From assembly GCF_003226255.1 (NCBI RefSeq), contig NZ_QJST01000011.1, positions 24,477-88,476 on the forward strand: a stretch of 64,000 nucleotides of DNA, given 5' to 3'. The stretch comes from Idiomarina fontislapidosi (GTDB lineage: Bacteria > Pseudomonadota > Gammaproteobacteria > Enterobacterales > Alteromonadaceae). A program made the position numbers and the translations under genes. Under the pieces are notes generated by a model. It was not told where the DNA came from, did no database searches, and saw only the letters and a list, made by a program, of their open reading frames with translations. This document shows positions 27,575 through 38,109 of this stretch, in pieces. Numbering within the stretch: position 1 is the first letter of the stretch; the number at the start of each line of letters is the position of its first letter.

Positions 27575-28507
27575 ATGTTAAGTAAAACGAATTTCAAAAG
27601 CAGTGTTAAATGTAGCATGCCACAAAAGCTATCGAGTCACTTGTCCCGTCGTGAAGACTGGCAAAGATCGCGTTCACTCGCTGAACGTCTACAAACCACA
27701 TTGGATGTAGGCGAGTTTTTTGCGTTGTACGCCTCACACTTAAATACACGCATACCCATCAAGCAAATTCACTTTGAGAGTGAGTCATTAAACCACCGTG
27801 TACTCATCCAAGACGGGCCGACCGCCACTGAACATGCCGTGTTGGTTTATGCGGATGAGCAACTGCTTGGCCAAGTTACCTACACATTTTTACAGCCGTT
27901 ATCGTTTCTACAAAAACTGCGACTTAAAAAAGTGCACGCGCATCTGGTTTTTCCGTTGCGTAACTTGTTGGCATTTCAACATATGAGCCAACTCGCATCG
28001 CGCGATCCACTGACACAGCTATATAACCGAACCATTATAGAACCACGACTGACTAAGCTAATTAAATCGGCACATCAACAGCAGCATACAGTGATGATGG
28101 TTGATTTAGACAACTTTAAACACGTCAACGACCGCGAAGGACACGAAGTGGGTGATGAAATTTTACAGGAAATCGCATCGCTTATAAGCGAAGAAGTTGA
28201 TCCGGATCATTTCGTAATACGGTTTGGCGGCGACGAGTTTTTGCTCATTATGCCGCACACCGAGCTGCGCCTTACGCATGATATTTTTAAGCGCATGCAA
28301 CAACGCCTCTGTAATCACTCATTGATAAGTAAGTACGGTATTACACTCAGTGCGGGGTCGGTGCGTTTGCAACCTTACTTGAGTGTTGAGCAGGTATTAA
28401 ATCAGGTCGATGACAATATGTACATTGCCAAACACGCTGGCGGCGCTCGACATATTTTTGACAGTCTAGACGCTCAGGTCAATCTACCTAATGATCAACG
28501 GTTATAG
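27575..28507 (+). CDS. Diguanylate cyclase (GGDEF domain protein)
   Basis: The 310-residue protein has an uncharacterised N-terminal region (1-140, no membrane segment, perhaps a GAF-like or PAS-like sensor) and a GGDEF domain (144-300) beginning with RDPLTQLYNR. The catalytic motif FGGDEF is intact (218-222), as are VDLDNFKHVND for Mg/GTP binding. It should therefore make c-di-GMP. The residues preceding the motif do not form the RxxD inhibitory site, so product feedback inhibition is not expected. No good Shine-Dalgarno precedes the ATG, and an alternative ATG at 27620 exists. Expression is probably sigma-54 dependent. It converges on tilS, with a 20-base overlap. Confidence 0.9.
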   Translation: MLSKTNFKSSVKCSMPQKLSSHLSRREDWQRSRSLAERLQTTLDVGEFFALYASHLNTRIPIKQIHFESESLNHRVLIQDGPTATEHAVLVYADEQLLGQVTYTFLQPLSFLQKLRLKKVHAHLVFPLRNLLAFQHMSQLASRDPLTQLYNRTIIEPRLTKLIKSAHQQQHTVMMVDLDNFKHVNDREGHEVGDEILQEIASLISEEVDPDHFVIRFGGDEFLLIMPHTELRLTHDIFKRMQQRLCNHSLISKYGITLSAGSVRLQPYLSVEQVLNQVDDNMYIAKHAGGARHIFDSLDAQVNLPNDQRL

Positions 28508-29822
28508 TGAGCGGCGGGTTGTCTTTGGTTGCTGAATCCGTTAACCAACCACACATGGGTAGCCAAAGCCACTCGGCACAGATAAGCACGGGAAGCGTAT
28601 CGCGCAACCACCAAGGCACTCGCGATTGCTTGAGCCAGGCGCGTAACGGTTTTCCACCCTGCCTTTTTGGCTGGTAGAGTTTTGTTGACTTAAGTGAGGT
28701 CAGTAATTGGGCAACATCCGTCAATTCAATCGGCTTATCGATTTTGCCATTCTCTCGCGTTTGCCATCTTACACAGCCCCAGGGTTCAGCAAGCGAAGCA
28801 CCACTGGCTGATAGCACGGAGGCTTGGGCGCTATGCTGAAACCACCATAATGCGTTGTCAAAGGTGTACACACTCGCAGAACCCAAGCATACCTCCACGT
28901 TAGCATCGATTGCTGCATAAAGCGCTTGCTGTCGAATCTCTTTGAGTTGAGCCTGCGTGGGCATCCGTGAGCATTCAGTATAGTAACTAAGCCAATACCG
29001 TATGGCAGCACGCTGCAACGGCTCCGAACAACCACTCAATTCGGTCAAATCGAGCCCGGTGCCCAACCATGCGTGCCTAACCCAAGCCTGTTTGAGTCGC
29101 CCCGCTAACAGCTCATCGAGCAGAGCATCTTGCTCGGCACACAGTGATGCTGAGCGTAAAACGCTATGACCAAATTGTGGCCAACGTTGCTCGAGTTGAG
29201 GCACCACCTCGTGACGTAAATAATTGCGCTCAATCTGGGTATCATAATTAGTATCGTCTTCGATCCAAATCAGCTGATTCGCATGAGCATATGCGAGGAT
29301 CTCATTCTTGCTAACCTCGAGTAGTGGTCGCACTAACTTGCGTTGGCCAACGAAGGGTTGCACTTCTGCCATTGAGGCAAGCCCACGCGGACCACTGCCA
29401 CGTTTGAGTTGCAGTAGAAACGTTTCGATCTGATCGTTGCGATGCTGGCCCAACAAAATCACCGCATTGTCGTCGGTCAGTTCGGCTAAACGTTGATAGC
29501 GGCGTTCACGCCCCATCGCCTCTTTAGATACACGGCTTTGCGGCGCAAAGGTCAGATCTTCAAAGTGCCCAGCAATGCCATAGGCTTCGACACTCTGTTT
29601 AATGGTCTTTGCCCACGCCGGTGAATCAGGATGGAAATGGTGATCAAGATGGATCGCAAAGTAGCGGTATTGGGGATTGTTTTGCCGAAAGCGGTTCAAA
29701 CAATCGAGTACCGTTTGAGAGTCGGCACCGCCGCCCAAGGCAACAACCAGTTGCTGCCCAGGCGTTAGATTAAGTCGCTGTATACTGCGCTGAAATTTAG
29801 AATACAGCGTTTCGGTGATCAT
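28488..29822 (-). CDS. tilS: tRNA(Ile)-lysidine synthetase
   Basis: TilS converts C34 of the CAU-anticodon tRNA-Ile to lysidine using ATP and lysine, an essential decoding step. The 444 residues (E. coli 432) show the N-type ATP pyrophosphatase fold, the HLDHHFHPDS and RERRYQRL regions, and the RxxNYLRHEVVP motif near 205. The PP-loop reads VVALGGGADSQTVLD: Gly30 stands where the family has the first Ser of SGGxDS, while Gly31, Gly32, Asp34 and Ser35 are kept. TilS-specific central and C-terminal domains follow. The order dnaE-accA-tilS is as in E. coli; accA is 9 bases upstream. Confidence 0.92.
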   Translation of the reverse strand: MITETLYSKFQRSIQRLNLTPGQQLVVALGGGADSQTVLDCLNRFRQNNPQYRYFAIHLDHHFHPDSPAWAKTIKQSVEAYGIAGHFEDLTFAPQSRVSKEAMGRERRYQRLAELTDDNAVILLGQHRNDQIETFLLQLKRGSGPRGLASMAEVQPFVGQRKLVRPLLEVSKNEILAYAHANQLIWIEDDTNYDTQIERNYLRHEVVPQLEQRWPQFGHSVLRSASLCAEQDALLDELLAGRLKQAWVRHAWLGTGLDLTELSGCSEPLQRAAIRYWLSYYTECSRMPTQAQLKEIRQQALYAAIDANVEVCLGSASVYTFDNALWWFQHSAQASVLSASGASLAEPWGCVRWQTRENGKIDKPIELTDVAQLLTSLKSTKLYQPKRQGGKPLRAWLKQSRVPWWLRDTLPVLICAEWLWLPMCGWLTDSATKDNPPLTITVDH

Positions 29823-29831
29823 AGTCAGCGA

Positions 29832-30788
29832 TTAGCAATAACCAAATGACATAAGCTTCTGATAGCGTTGGTCGAGCAGTTGTTCTTTGTTAAGACCGAT
29901 CAGATCGCTTAAGTCCGAGTTTAATTGCGCTTTTAAGCGCGCAGCCATTTCATCCATATTGCGATGCGCGCCGCCTAACGGCTCTGGAATGATGGTGTCG
30001 ATCAAACCTAATGCTTTACTCTTATCTGCGGTCACGCCCATCGCCTCTGCAGCCAATGGTGCTTTCGAAGCACTCTTCCACAAAATCGAGGCACAGCCCT
30101 CTGGCGAGATTACTGAATAGGTACTGTACTGCAACATGTTTACCCGATCGCCCACGCCAATTGCGAGTGCACCGCCGGAACCGCCCTCACCAATTACCGT
30201 ACAGACGATAGGTACGCTCAATCGCGCCATCACTTTAAGGTTACGTGCAATCGCTTCACTCTGACCGCGTTCCTCTGCACCGATACCTGGATAAGCCCCG
30301 GGTGTATCGATGAAGGTAATAATGGGCATATTAAAACGTTCTGCCGTTTCCATTAAGCGCAAGGCTTTACGGTACCCTTCTGGCTTTGGCATACCAAAGT
30401 TGCGGCGGATTTTATCTTTAGTCTCGCGCCCCTTTTGCTGACCAATGACCATCACGGGCTTGCCATCAAGACGCGCGACACCACCAATAATAGCTTCGTC
30501 GTTAGCGTAAGCACGATCGCCCGCCATTTCATCGAACTCAGTAAAAATGCGTTTGATGTAATCCAAGGTATAAGGACGCAGCGGATGACGCGCTAATTGC
30601 GCGACTTGCCAAGCGCCAAGCTCCGAAAATATCTTTTCGGTCAGCTCTTTGCTTTTCTGCTTAAGCCTTTTGAGCTCTTCTTCGATATTTATATCGAGCT
30701 CACCACGTTCGCCAACATTTTTTAGTTCTTCAATTTGGGCTTCGAGTTCGGCTATCGGTTGTTCAAAATCCAAAAAGTTTAGGCTCAT
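29832..30788 (-). CDS. accA: Acetyl-CoA carboxylase carboxyltransferase subunit alpha
   Basis: AccA with AccD transfers the carboxyl group from carboxybiotin to acetyl-CoA, making malonyl-CoA for fatty-acid synthesis. The 318 residues match E. coli (319). It has the N-terminal [21 protein letters not shown] helix, the oxyanion/CoA-binding glycine pairs in [16 protein letters not shown], and [19 protein letters not shown]. It lies in the dnaE-accA-tilS run, 15 bases after dnaE. Confidence 0.97.
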   Translation of the reverse strand: MSLNFLDFEQPIAELEAQIEELKNVGERGELDINIEEELKRLKQKSKELTEKIFSELGAWQVAQLARHPLRPYTLDYIKRIFTEFDEMAGDRAYANDEAIIGGVARLDGKPVMVIGQQKGRETKDKIRRNFGMPKPEGYRKALRLMETAERFNMPIITFIDTPGAYPGIGAEERGQSEAIARNLKVMARLSVPIVCTVIGEGGSGGALAIGVGDRVNMLQYSTYSVISPEGCASILWKSASKAPLAAEAMGVTADKSKALGLIDTIIPEPLGGAHRNMDEMAARLKAQLNSDLSDLIGLNKEQLLDQRYQKLMSFGYC

Positions 30789-30803
30789 TATTTAATGTTT
30801 CCT

Positions 30804-33800
30804 CTAAAACTCGAGCGTGACCCACTGTTCACCCAGTAGATCCTGTAAATGATGTATCAGTTCATCGGTTGGCTCAACATACCATTGAGCCCCAACGTTC
30901 ATCGATGCGAACGCATGTTCACCTCGGTAATGAATTTTTACTGGGCAAGTGCCTTGTGCAGAGGGACGCATCACTTCGCTGAGACGCTTGATCATTCCCT
31001 TTTCAATCTGCTCACCGGTCACGGTGATCGCCAGATATTTTACGAAACTGGCACGTGCCTGCTCAATTGTCATTACTTCTCTAGCGACCATTCTATTACT
31101 GCCAGAGAAGTTATCAAATCGTACCTCACCTTTTGCCCACAAAATTCTGTCTTTTTCGAGCAAATGTTGATGACTTTCGTATTCGTTACTATACAGCATC
31201 ACGTCCATACGTGCGCTTTTATCGTCTAAGGTAACAATCGCAAACCGCTGACCACGCTTATTAGTGATCACACGCACATCGATCACCAACCCAGCGACCC
31301 CCACGTATTCATTCTTGCGGGTTTCATTAACGTTTGCCAGCGTTCCCACCACATAATGCTGCAACTCTTTTCTAAAACGATTAATTGGGTGACCGGTCAG
31401 GTATAATCCCAACGTCTCACGTTCACCTTCTAACCACACGGCTTCTGGCCATGGTCGAACTCTCTCAAATTCGTGTTCAACCGCATCAGGTTCAGTGGTT
31501 AACACACCGAACATATCAGCTTGTCCGATACTCTCGGCTTGACGGTGCTGAACCGCTTGACGCATCGCTTTGTCGAGCGATGCCATTAAACTCGCACGGT
31601 GCGGACCTAAATTATCGAGTGCGCCAGCACGAATTAAACGTTCAAGCACGCGTTTATTAAGCTTCTTTAAATCGACACGGCAGCAGAAATCAAACAGGTC
31701 GGTAAATGGCCCACCTTCGTTACGCGCTTCTAGAATGGCTTCAATTGGCGCCTCACCGACCCCTTTAATGGCACCAATACCATAGACTACGCGCTGCTCA
31801 TCATCGACTGTAAACTTGTACACCCCTTTATTCACGTCCGGCGGCAGTAACACTAAGCCCATGCGTTCACATTCATCGGCTAAGGTAACAATTTTGTCCG
31901 TGTTATCCATATCCGCCGACATCACGGCAGCCATAAACTCGGCAGGATAGTGCGTTTTCATCCACAACGTTTGGTATGACACCAAAGCGTATGCGGCTGA
32001 ATGCGATTTGTTAAAACCGTACCCCGCAAACTTCTCTACCAAGTCGAAGATCTTCATCGCCAACTCGGGATCAATATTGTTCTTGTGCGCGCCCTCACGG
32101 AACACTTCACGCTGCTTCGCCATTTCTTCTGGCTTCTTCTTACCCATGGCACGGCGTAACAAGTCGGCGCCACCTAATGAGTAGCCAGCCATCACCTGTG
32201 CCACCTGCATTACCTGCTCTTGGTAGAGGATGACACCATAAGTCGGTTCAAGAATAGGCTCAAGACACTCGTGTTGGTACGTTGCATCGGGATAGGATAC
32301 TTCTTCGCGTCCGTGCTTACGGTCGATAAAGTTATCAACCATGCCCGATTCAAGTGGACCGGGACGGAACAAAGCAACCAAAGCGATAATATCTTCGAAG
32401 CTATCCGGTAACAGCCGCAAAATCAGCTTTTTCATACCTGCCGATTCAAGCTGGAAAACCGCCGTTGTCTCGGCGCGTTTCAGCACATCAAAACATTTTT
32501 TGTCGGTCAGACTGATCGCATTAATATCGATTAGCGGCTCACCGGCCTCTTTTTTGCGAGCGTTGACCATATCCAGTGCCCACTGAATAATGGTCAAGGT
32601 GCGCAAACCGAGGAAGTCGAACTTTACTAGACCGGCCGACTCGACGTCGTTTTTATCAAACTGGGTAACCGGGTTTTTACCCTCATCATCACAGTACAAT
32701 GCGGCAAAATCAGTGATGGTGGTTGGCGAAATCACTACGCCGCCGGCGTGTTTACCTGCGTTACGTGTCACGCCCTCGAGAATACGGGCGAAATCGATTA
32801 ATTCTTTGACTTCTTCATCGGCATCATAACGTTCGCCGAGTTCAGGCACCTGTTCAAAGGCTTTTGCCAAGGTCATACCTGGATCGCCAGGCACCAACTT
32901 CGAGATCCCATCAACAAACCCATAAGGATGACCCAGCACACGACCAACATCTCGAATCGATGCTTTAGCCGCCATAGTACCAAAGGTAATAATCTGTGAT
33001 ACCGCATCGCGACCATAGAGTTCGGCAACGTGATCAATCACCTCGTCTCGACGATCCATACAAAAGTCGACATCAAAGTCGGGCATGGATACCCGCTCAG
33101 GGTTCAAGAAACGTTCAAAGAGTAAGTCGAATTCGAGTGGGTCCAGATCGGTGATTTTGAGTGCGTAAGCAACCAGTGAGCCGGCACCCGAACCTCGTCC
33201 CGGACCTACTGGAATGTTGTTATCCTTACTCCATTGAATAAATTCCATGACGATAAGAAAGTAGCCAGGGAATCCCATTTGATTGATAACATCGAGCTCG
33301 GTTTGTAGACGTTCATCATAGGGTGGGCGTTTTGCTTGGCGCTCTGCTTCGTCTGGAAATAAAAACTCAAGCCGTTCTTCTAAGCCTTCACGGGAAACCT
33401 TAACGAGGTAGTCTCCCTCGGTTAAGTCACCGGTTGGAAACTCGGGCAGGAAATATTCGCCCAAGCGAATAGTCACGTTACAGCGCTTAGCAATTTCAAC
33501 AGTATTTTCTAGCGCCTCGGGTAAGTCGGCAAACAGCTCGTGCATTTCTTCGGCGCTGCGCAAGTACTGCTGCGGCGAATACTTTTTCGGACGTCGTTTG
33601 TCACCCAGCTGATAACCATCATGAATTGCAACGCGGATTTCATGGGCTTCGAAATTTTCTTCTTCTAGAAATACGACTTCGTTAGTCGCTACTACCGGTA
33701 ACTCATGCTCGGCAGCCAACACCACGGCACTGTGAAGGTAGGCTTCCTCTTCGGCTCGTCCAGTGCGAATCAACTCGAGGTAAAAACGATCGGGAAAATA

Positions 33801-34283
33801 CCGCTTATAAAACGCGAGGCTTTCTTCTAAAGGCCCTTGATGCCCTTTTAATAAAGCGCGACCAATATCGCCCTCGCGCGCGCCAGAAAGCAGAATAATG
33901 CCTTCGTTATGTTCTGCTAACCAGGCTTTATCAATGACGGGTTTGCCCTGTACATGACCCCGTAAGTAAGCTTTCGAGATCAATTGAATGATCTGCTGAT
34001 AACCCTCATTATTCATTGCGAGCGCGGTCAGGCGAAAGATTTCACCCTCGGGATACTCACCCCACACCCACAAGTCCGCGCCAATCAGCGGTTTCAGTCC
34101 TTGGCTATGAGCGGCTCCGTAATATTGTACCAACCCACAAAAGTTCATTTGGTCGGTGAGCGCCATCGCGGGCATATTCATATCAGCCACACGCTGACAA
34201 ATGGGCTTCACTTTAGTAAGCCCATCCACCATCGAGAAATCACTGTGAATTCTTAAATGAACAAAAGGGGTATCTGCTGCCAT
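30804..34283 (-). CDS. dnaE: DNA polymerase III alpha subunit
   Basis: The replicative polymerase, 1159 residues against 1160 in E. coli. The N-terminal PHP domain starts [16 protein letters not shown]. The polymerase active-site aspartates are D402 and D404 in MPDFDVDFC (E. coli D401, D403). [16 protein letters not shown] lies before them, and [14 protein letters not shown] with the fingers region after. The C-terminus contains the HhH-type duplex binding and OB-fold regions ([20 protein letters not shown]). Unlike E. coli, rnhB and lpxB are not upstream; an NDH-2 gene is. Confidence 0.97.
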   Translation of the reverse strand: MAADTPFVHLRIHSDFSMVDGLTKVKPICQRVADMNMPAMALTDQMNFCGLVQYYGAAHSQGLKPLIGADLWVWGEYPEGEIFRLTALAMNNEGYQQIIQLISKAYLRGHVQGKPVIDKAWLAEHNEGIILLSGAREGDIGRALLKGHQGPLEESLAFYKRYFPDRFYLELIRTGRAEEEAYLHSAVVLAAEHELPVVATNEVVFLEEENFEAHEIRVAIHDGYQLGDKRRPKKYSPQQYLRSAEEMHELFADLPEALENTVEIAKRCNVTIRLGEYFLPEFPTGDLTEGDYLVKVSREGLEERLEFLFPDEAERQAKRPPYDERLQTELDVINQMGFPGYFLIVMEFIQWSKDNNIPVGPGRGSGAGSLVAYALKITDLDPLEFDLLFERFLNPERVSMPDFDVDFCMDRRDEVIDHVAELYGRDAVSQIITFGTMAAKASIRDVGRVLGHPYGFVDGISKLVPGDPGMTLAKAFEQVPELGERYDADEEVKELIDFARILEGVTRNAGKHAGGVVISPTTITDFAALYCDDEGKNPVTQFDKNDVESAGLVKFDFLGLRTLTIIQWALDMVNARKKEAGEPLIDINAISLTDKKCFDVLKRAETTAVFQLESAGMKKLILRLLPDSFEDIIALVALFRPGPLESGMVDNFIDRKHGREEVSYPDATYQHECLEPILEPTYGVILYQEQVMQVAQVMAGYSLGGADLLRRAMGKKKPEEMAKQREVFREGAHKNNIDPELAMKIFDLVEKFAGYGFNKSHSAAYALVSYQTLWMKTHYPAEFMAAVMSADMDNTDKIVTLADECERMGLVLLPPDVNKGVYKFTVDDEQRVVYGIGAIKGVGEAPIEAILEARNEGGPFTDLFDFCCRVDLKKLNKRVLERLIRAGALDNLGPHRASLMASLDKAMRQAVQHRQAESIGQADMFGVLTTEPDAVEHEFERVRPWPEAVWLEGERETLGLYLTGHPINRFRKELQHYVVGTLANVNETRKNEYVGVAGLVIDVRVITNKRGQRFAIVTLDDKSARMDVMLYSNEYESHQHLLEKDRILWAKGEVRFDNFSGSNRMVAREVMTIEQARASFVKYLAITVTGEQIEKGMIKRLSEVMRPSAQGTCPVKIHYRGEHAFASMNVGAQWYVEPTDELIHHLQDLLGEQWVTLEF

Positions 34284-34358
34284 TAAACGCCTAATTGATA
34301 AACTGCATGCTAAACATTAAGCCAATATTCTGCCTTATCGTGCTAGCCAAGTACATGC

Positions 34359-35651
34359 TTAGTGCAGTTTTAAACGCGGTTTCACTGCATGATTCAGCTT
34401 ATCTACCGCGATAATCAACAGCATCTTCCACCAACCGTGTAAAGCGCGCTGATGCATGCGATATAAACTTGCGTAAGCATAGCGCGCTAGGGTTCCCTCA
34501 ATTGACATCGATAAGCTCTTACTTTGCATTAAGTTACCTACTGCCGAGAAGCGACTTAATGACACCAGCGAGCCTCGATCTTTATACTTGAAAGGCTTAG
34601 GGGCTTTGCCTTTTTGCATTCGGCGAATGTTCGTATTTAAGCATTCTGCCATTTGGTGTGCAGACTGCGCACGCGGCGGTACAAAACGCTCGTCATCCAA
34701 CGCACAGGCGGCACAATCACCAATCGCGTAGATTGAGTCTGCACCTTTTGCTTGTAGGAATTTATCGACTTCGACCTGATTATTCTTGCGCGTTGGTAGC
34801 CCGAGTTTCGATAAAAAGTCCGGTGCACGAACCCCCGCAGCCCAAACCATCAAATCGCCTTTAATCGTTTCGCCATCATTAAGGAGCAGTTGCCCTTTCT
34901 GCGCCTCTTTTGCAGGATTACCCAATACGACCTTAATCCCGAGCTTGTTCAGTTTCTTATGTACCGACTGCGATAAACGCTCCGGTAACGCCGGCAACAA
35001 CCGCTTGCCTGCTTCGACTAAGGTAATATTAAGCCGTTCACGGGTTAAGTGCCCTAACCCATAAATGGATAGCAGTGAGACTGAGTGCACAAGTTCCGCT
35101 GCGAGCTCGACACCCGTGGCTCCGCCGCCGACAATAGCGACATCAAGCGTAACGTCATGGCCGTCTTCAAGCGCTTGGTTCACGCGTAAGAATTCATTGA
35201 GTAGGTGATGATGGAAGGCATCGGCTTGCGCCGTTGAATCAAGGAAATAACAATGTTCGGACACACCCGGCGTGCCGAAATCAGCGGTGACACTACCGAC
35301 CGATAAAATGAGTTTGTCGTATTTTAAGGTGCGCGGGGCAAGTACTTCTTCGCCCTCTTCTTCTATCGCGGCGAGCGTGATGGTTTTGCTCTCTTTATCC
35401 ACCGACGCTATGGTTCCGACGATAAAACGAAAACCTGAGCGCGCGCCTTGTCCGCGGTAATCCAATTCTGCTAACCGAGAATCCAGTGCGCCCGAAGCCA
35501 CTTCGTGTAACAACGGCTTCCATACATGAGTGCTGTTCCTATCGACCAGCAAAACTTCTGCCTTTCCCGAGCGCCCCAACTGCTTGCCTAATTGGGTTGC
35601 CAACTCTAAACCACCTGCACCGCCTCCGACTACGACAATTTTCTCTGCCAT
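34359..35651 (-). CDS. ndh: Type II NADH:quinone oxidoreductase (NDH-2)
   Basis: A single-subunit, non-proton-pumping respiratory NADH dehydrogenase on the inner membrane. The 430 residues match E. coli Ndh (434). There are two Rossmann motifs, VVVGGGAGGLELA for FAD at the N-terminus and VAIVGGGATGVELAAEL for NADH near 165. YAIGDCAAC near 300 closes the FAD site, and an amphipathic C-terminal tail (LHGWWKMLLIIAVDKL) is typical of membrane attachment. A TTG at 35672 is in frame, but the ATG at 35651 with AAGGA 11 bases upstream gives the family N-terminus MAEKIVVVG. A terminator separates it from the M3 peptidase gene. Confidence 0.93.
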   Translation of the reverse strand: MAEKIVVVGGGAGGLELATQLGKQLGRSGKAEVLLVDRNSTHVWKPLLHEVASGALDSRLAELDYRGQGARSGFRFIVGTIASVDKESKTITLAAIEEEGEEVLAPRTLKYDKLILSVGSVTADFGTPGVSEHCYFLDSTAQADAFHHHLLNEFLRVNQALEDGHDVTLDVAIVGGGATGVELAAELVHSVSLLSIYGLGHLTRERLNITLVEAGKRLLPALPERLSQSVHKKLNKLGIKVVLGNPAKEAQKGQLLLNDGETIKGDLMVWAAGVRAPDFLSKLGLPTRKNNQVEVDKFLQAKGADSIYAIGDCAACALDDERFVPPRAQSAHQMAECLNTNIRRMQKGKAPKPFKYKDRGSLVSLSRFSAVGNLMQSKSLSMSIEGTLARYAYASLYRMHQRALHGWWKMLLIIAVDKLNHAVKPRLKLH

Positions 35652-35678
35652 CGCGTGTAATGTCCTTGCCAATAAATG

Positions 35679-35716
35679 AAAAAGCCACCAGCGATGATAA
35701 CGCTAGTGGCTTTTAT
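35679..35716 (-). terminator. Terminator after the M3 peptidase gene
   Basis: A 9-bp stem (35680-35688 with 35706-35714), extended inward by four more pairs after one mismatch, with U-rich flanks on both strands. It lies between the peptidase stop (35751) and the ndh start. Confidence 0.85.
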
Positions 35717-35750
35717 TTACAGCAATCGATTAAAGATTTACTAAATGTTT

Positions 35751-37940
35751 TTAGTCAACTTTTGGTTCCGTCAAACCACGACGCTCAAGCAATGCTTCAA
35801 CGGTTGGTTTTTGACCGCGCCAATCGATGTACTGCTGCATCGGATCTTTGCTGCTACCTTGTGACAAAATCTCACGACGGAAGGCTTGACCATTTTCGAG
35901 TGACAAACCGCCGTTGTCATTCATGTATTTGAATGCATCAGCCGCCAACACTTCACTCCACATGTACGCGTAGTAACCCGCAGAGTAGCCGCCTGCAAAA
36001 ACGTGCGCGAAATAGGTTGAACGGTAACGTGGTGGCACCGCTTCAACTGCAACACCGTTTTCTTCCAACGCAGTTTGCTCAAACTCAACGACATCACCAA
36101 TATCATCACCTGCTGATACCGTGTGGTACTCAAGGTCAAGCAACGCAGCCGCGACGTATTCTAACGTATCAAAACCTTGGTTGAAGTTACGTGCTGCCAA
36201 TACTTTGTCGAGCAGTTCCTGAGGGATTTGCTCACCCGTCTCGTAGTGTTTTGCGTAGTTAGCAATCACTTTCGGGTTCAATGTCCAGTCTTCTTGGAAC
36301 GTTGATGGGAACTCAACATAATCGCGTGGCACACTGGTACCAGCTTGTGATGGGTATTTCACATCAGAGAACATGCCGTGCAGCGCGTGACCCATTTCGT
36401 GGAACATGGTCGAAACTTCATCAAAGCTCAATAAGGTCGGTTCACCTTCAGGTGCCTTGGTGATGTTCATGTTGTTCAAAATAACAGGCTTTTGATTAAG
36501 CAACTCAGATTGGCTACGGAACGAGCTCATCCAAGCACCGCCACGTTTGCTGTCACGTGCATAGTAATCAGCGTAGAACAAGCCAATGCTTGAACCATCA
36601 ACGTCGAACACTTCATAAACTTCAACGTCTGGGTGATATACAGGGATATCATTACGCTCTTCGAATGAGATGCCGAACAATTGATTCATTGCATAGAACA
36701 CACCGTCTTTTAATACACGGTTGAACTCGAAGTATTGTTTTACTTCGTCGCCATCAATTGCGTATTTTGCTTCACGTACTTTCTCAGCGTAGTAGAACCA
36801 ATCCCACGGCTTCAATTCAAAGTCTTTGCCATCGGCATCAATCGCTGCTTGTATTTCTTCAGCTTCACGTTCAACGTTAGACACAACCGCTGGCACTAGG
36901 TCGCGTAGCATGTCTTGTGCAGCTTCAGGGTTACCTGCCATGTTTGTTTCTAAGGTGTAGTCACCCCAGCTGTCATAACCCAGTAAATCGGCTTTTTGCG
37001 CGCGTAAGTCAACAAGCTTTTTAACCAGTGGACGTTGGTCCGTCTCAGTGTTGCCGGTACCACGGTTTGCTGACGCTTCCCAAACACGCTGACGTAACTC
37101 GCGATTCTCTAACTCGGCAAGGATCGACTGGCGAGTCGTATTGGTTAATACGATAGCGTATTCACCTTTATGGTCACGGCTCTCAGCAGCGTTTGCCAGT
37201 GAACGAATGCGACTGTCGCTCAGACCCGCTAATTCGGCTTCGTCTTGAACGTAAATCACGTTCTCTTGCGTTAAGTTCATCAAGTTATTACGGAACTCAG
37301 TGGTCAAGCTCGATAACTGTTCGTTGATGTCACGGATTTTCTGTTTGTCCGCATCACTTAACTGCGCACCAGAACGTACGAAGCTTTTATATGTGTCTTC
37401 TAATAGGCGCAAAGAAGCGGTATCTAAATCAAGTGAGTCGCGCTTGTCATAAAGCGTCTTGATGCGAGCGAACAAATCAGCGTTTAATGAAATGTTGTCG
37501 CTATGCGCTGACATTTTCGGCGCAAGCTCTACTTGCAGATCACGGATTTGATCGTCGCTGTTCGATGATGACAAGTTGAAGAACACCGCGCTCACGCGAT
37601 TAAGGATAGCGCCCGACTTCTCCATCGCTACGATCGTGTTTTCAAACGTCGGCTCTTCGCTGTTAGAAGCAATCGCTTGGATTTCTTCCATGTGCTCTTT
37701 CATGCCACGCTCAAACGCAGGCTCGAAATGTTCGAACTTAATTGCGTCAAAGTCAGGTGCTTGATATTGCAGCGGGCTTGCCTCAAAAAATGGGTTTTGT
37801 TGGCTGACATCTTTACCCGCTTGTTCCGCTTGTGCGGTTTCGGCTTGTTGAGTGTTTTGCTGATTCTGTTGTTCAGCATCGCTGCATGCAGCAAGCGATA
37901 GCGCTGTACCGATAGCAACGGCTACGAGCGTTTTACGCAT
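35751..37940 (-). CDS. dcp: M3-family metallopeptidase lipoprotein (Dcp-like peptidyl-dipeptidase)
   Basis: A zinc peptidase of 729 residues. The HExxH motif is seen as MFHEMGHALHG (H514, E515, H518), with the downstream Glu ligand and EFPSTFQEDWTL of the M3 family. E. coli Dcp removes C-terminal dipeptides. Here the N-terminus is a lipoprotein signal ending SLAAC (C19; +2 Ser), followed by a Gln/Glu-rich linker, so the enzyme is expected on the outer membrane facing the periplasm, unlike E. coli Dcp and OpdA, which lack a lipobox. It probably trims imported peptides. AGGAG lies 6-11 bases before the ATG. Monocistronic by its terminator. Confidence 0.9.
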   Translation of the reverse strand: MRKTLVAVAIGTALSLAACSDAEQQNQQNTQQAETAQAEQAGKDVSQQNPFFEASPLQYQAPDFDAIKFEHFEPAFERGMKEHMEEIQAIASNSEEPTFENTIVAMEKSGAILNRVSAVFFNLSSSNSDDQIRDLQVELAPKMSAHSDNISLNADLFARIKTLYDKRDSLDLDTASLRLLEDTYKSFVRSGAQLSDADKQKIRDINEQLSSLTTEFRNNLMNLTQENVIYVQDEAELAGLSDSRIRSLANAAESRDHKGEYAIVLTNTTRQSILAELENRELRQRVWEASANRGTGNTETDQRPLVKKLVDLRAQKADLLGYDSWGDYTLETNMAGNPEAAQDMLRDLVPAVVSNVEREAEEIQAAIDADGKDFELKPWDWFYYAEKVREAKYAIDGDEVKQYFEFNRVLKDGVFYAMNQLFGISFEERNDIPVYHPDVEVYEVFDVDGSSIGLFYADYYARDSKRGGAWMSSFRSQSELLNQKPVILNNMNITKAPEGEPTLLSFDEVSTMFHEMGHALHGMFSDVKYPSQAGTSVPRDYVEFPSTFQEDWTLNPKVIANYAKHYETGEQIPQELLDKVLAARNFNQGFDTLEYVAAALLDLEYHTVSAGDDIGDVVEFEQTALEENGVAVEAVPPRYRSTYFAHVFAGGYSAGYYAYMWSEVLAADAFKYMNDNGGLSLENGQAFRREILSQGSSKDPMQQYIDWRGQKPTVEALLERRGLTEPKVD

Positions 37941-38070
37941 AGTTATCTCCTAACTTGTTATTGTGTCGTCTTATTGCGTTTACTTTATGGTTATATTGTA
38001 ACAGGAGCAAGTATCTAACGCTCAAAAGGCGTTTTTTTTCGATTAGCGCAGGGGAAGGCAAATTTTAGGC

Positions 38071-38096
38071 AAAAAAAAAGCCCCTGATGGGACTTT
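38071..38096 (-). terminator. Terminator after the tRNA-Asp pair
   Basis: On the minus strand AAGTCCC pairs with GGGGCTT (one G-U pair) around an ATCA loop, followed by a run of nine U. It lies 14 bases beyond the second tRNA. Confidence 0.9.
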
Positions 38097-38109
38097 AATT
38101 TTTGAGAAG

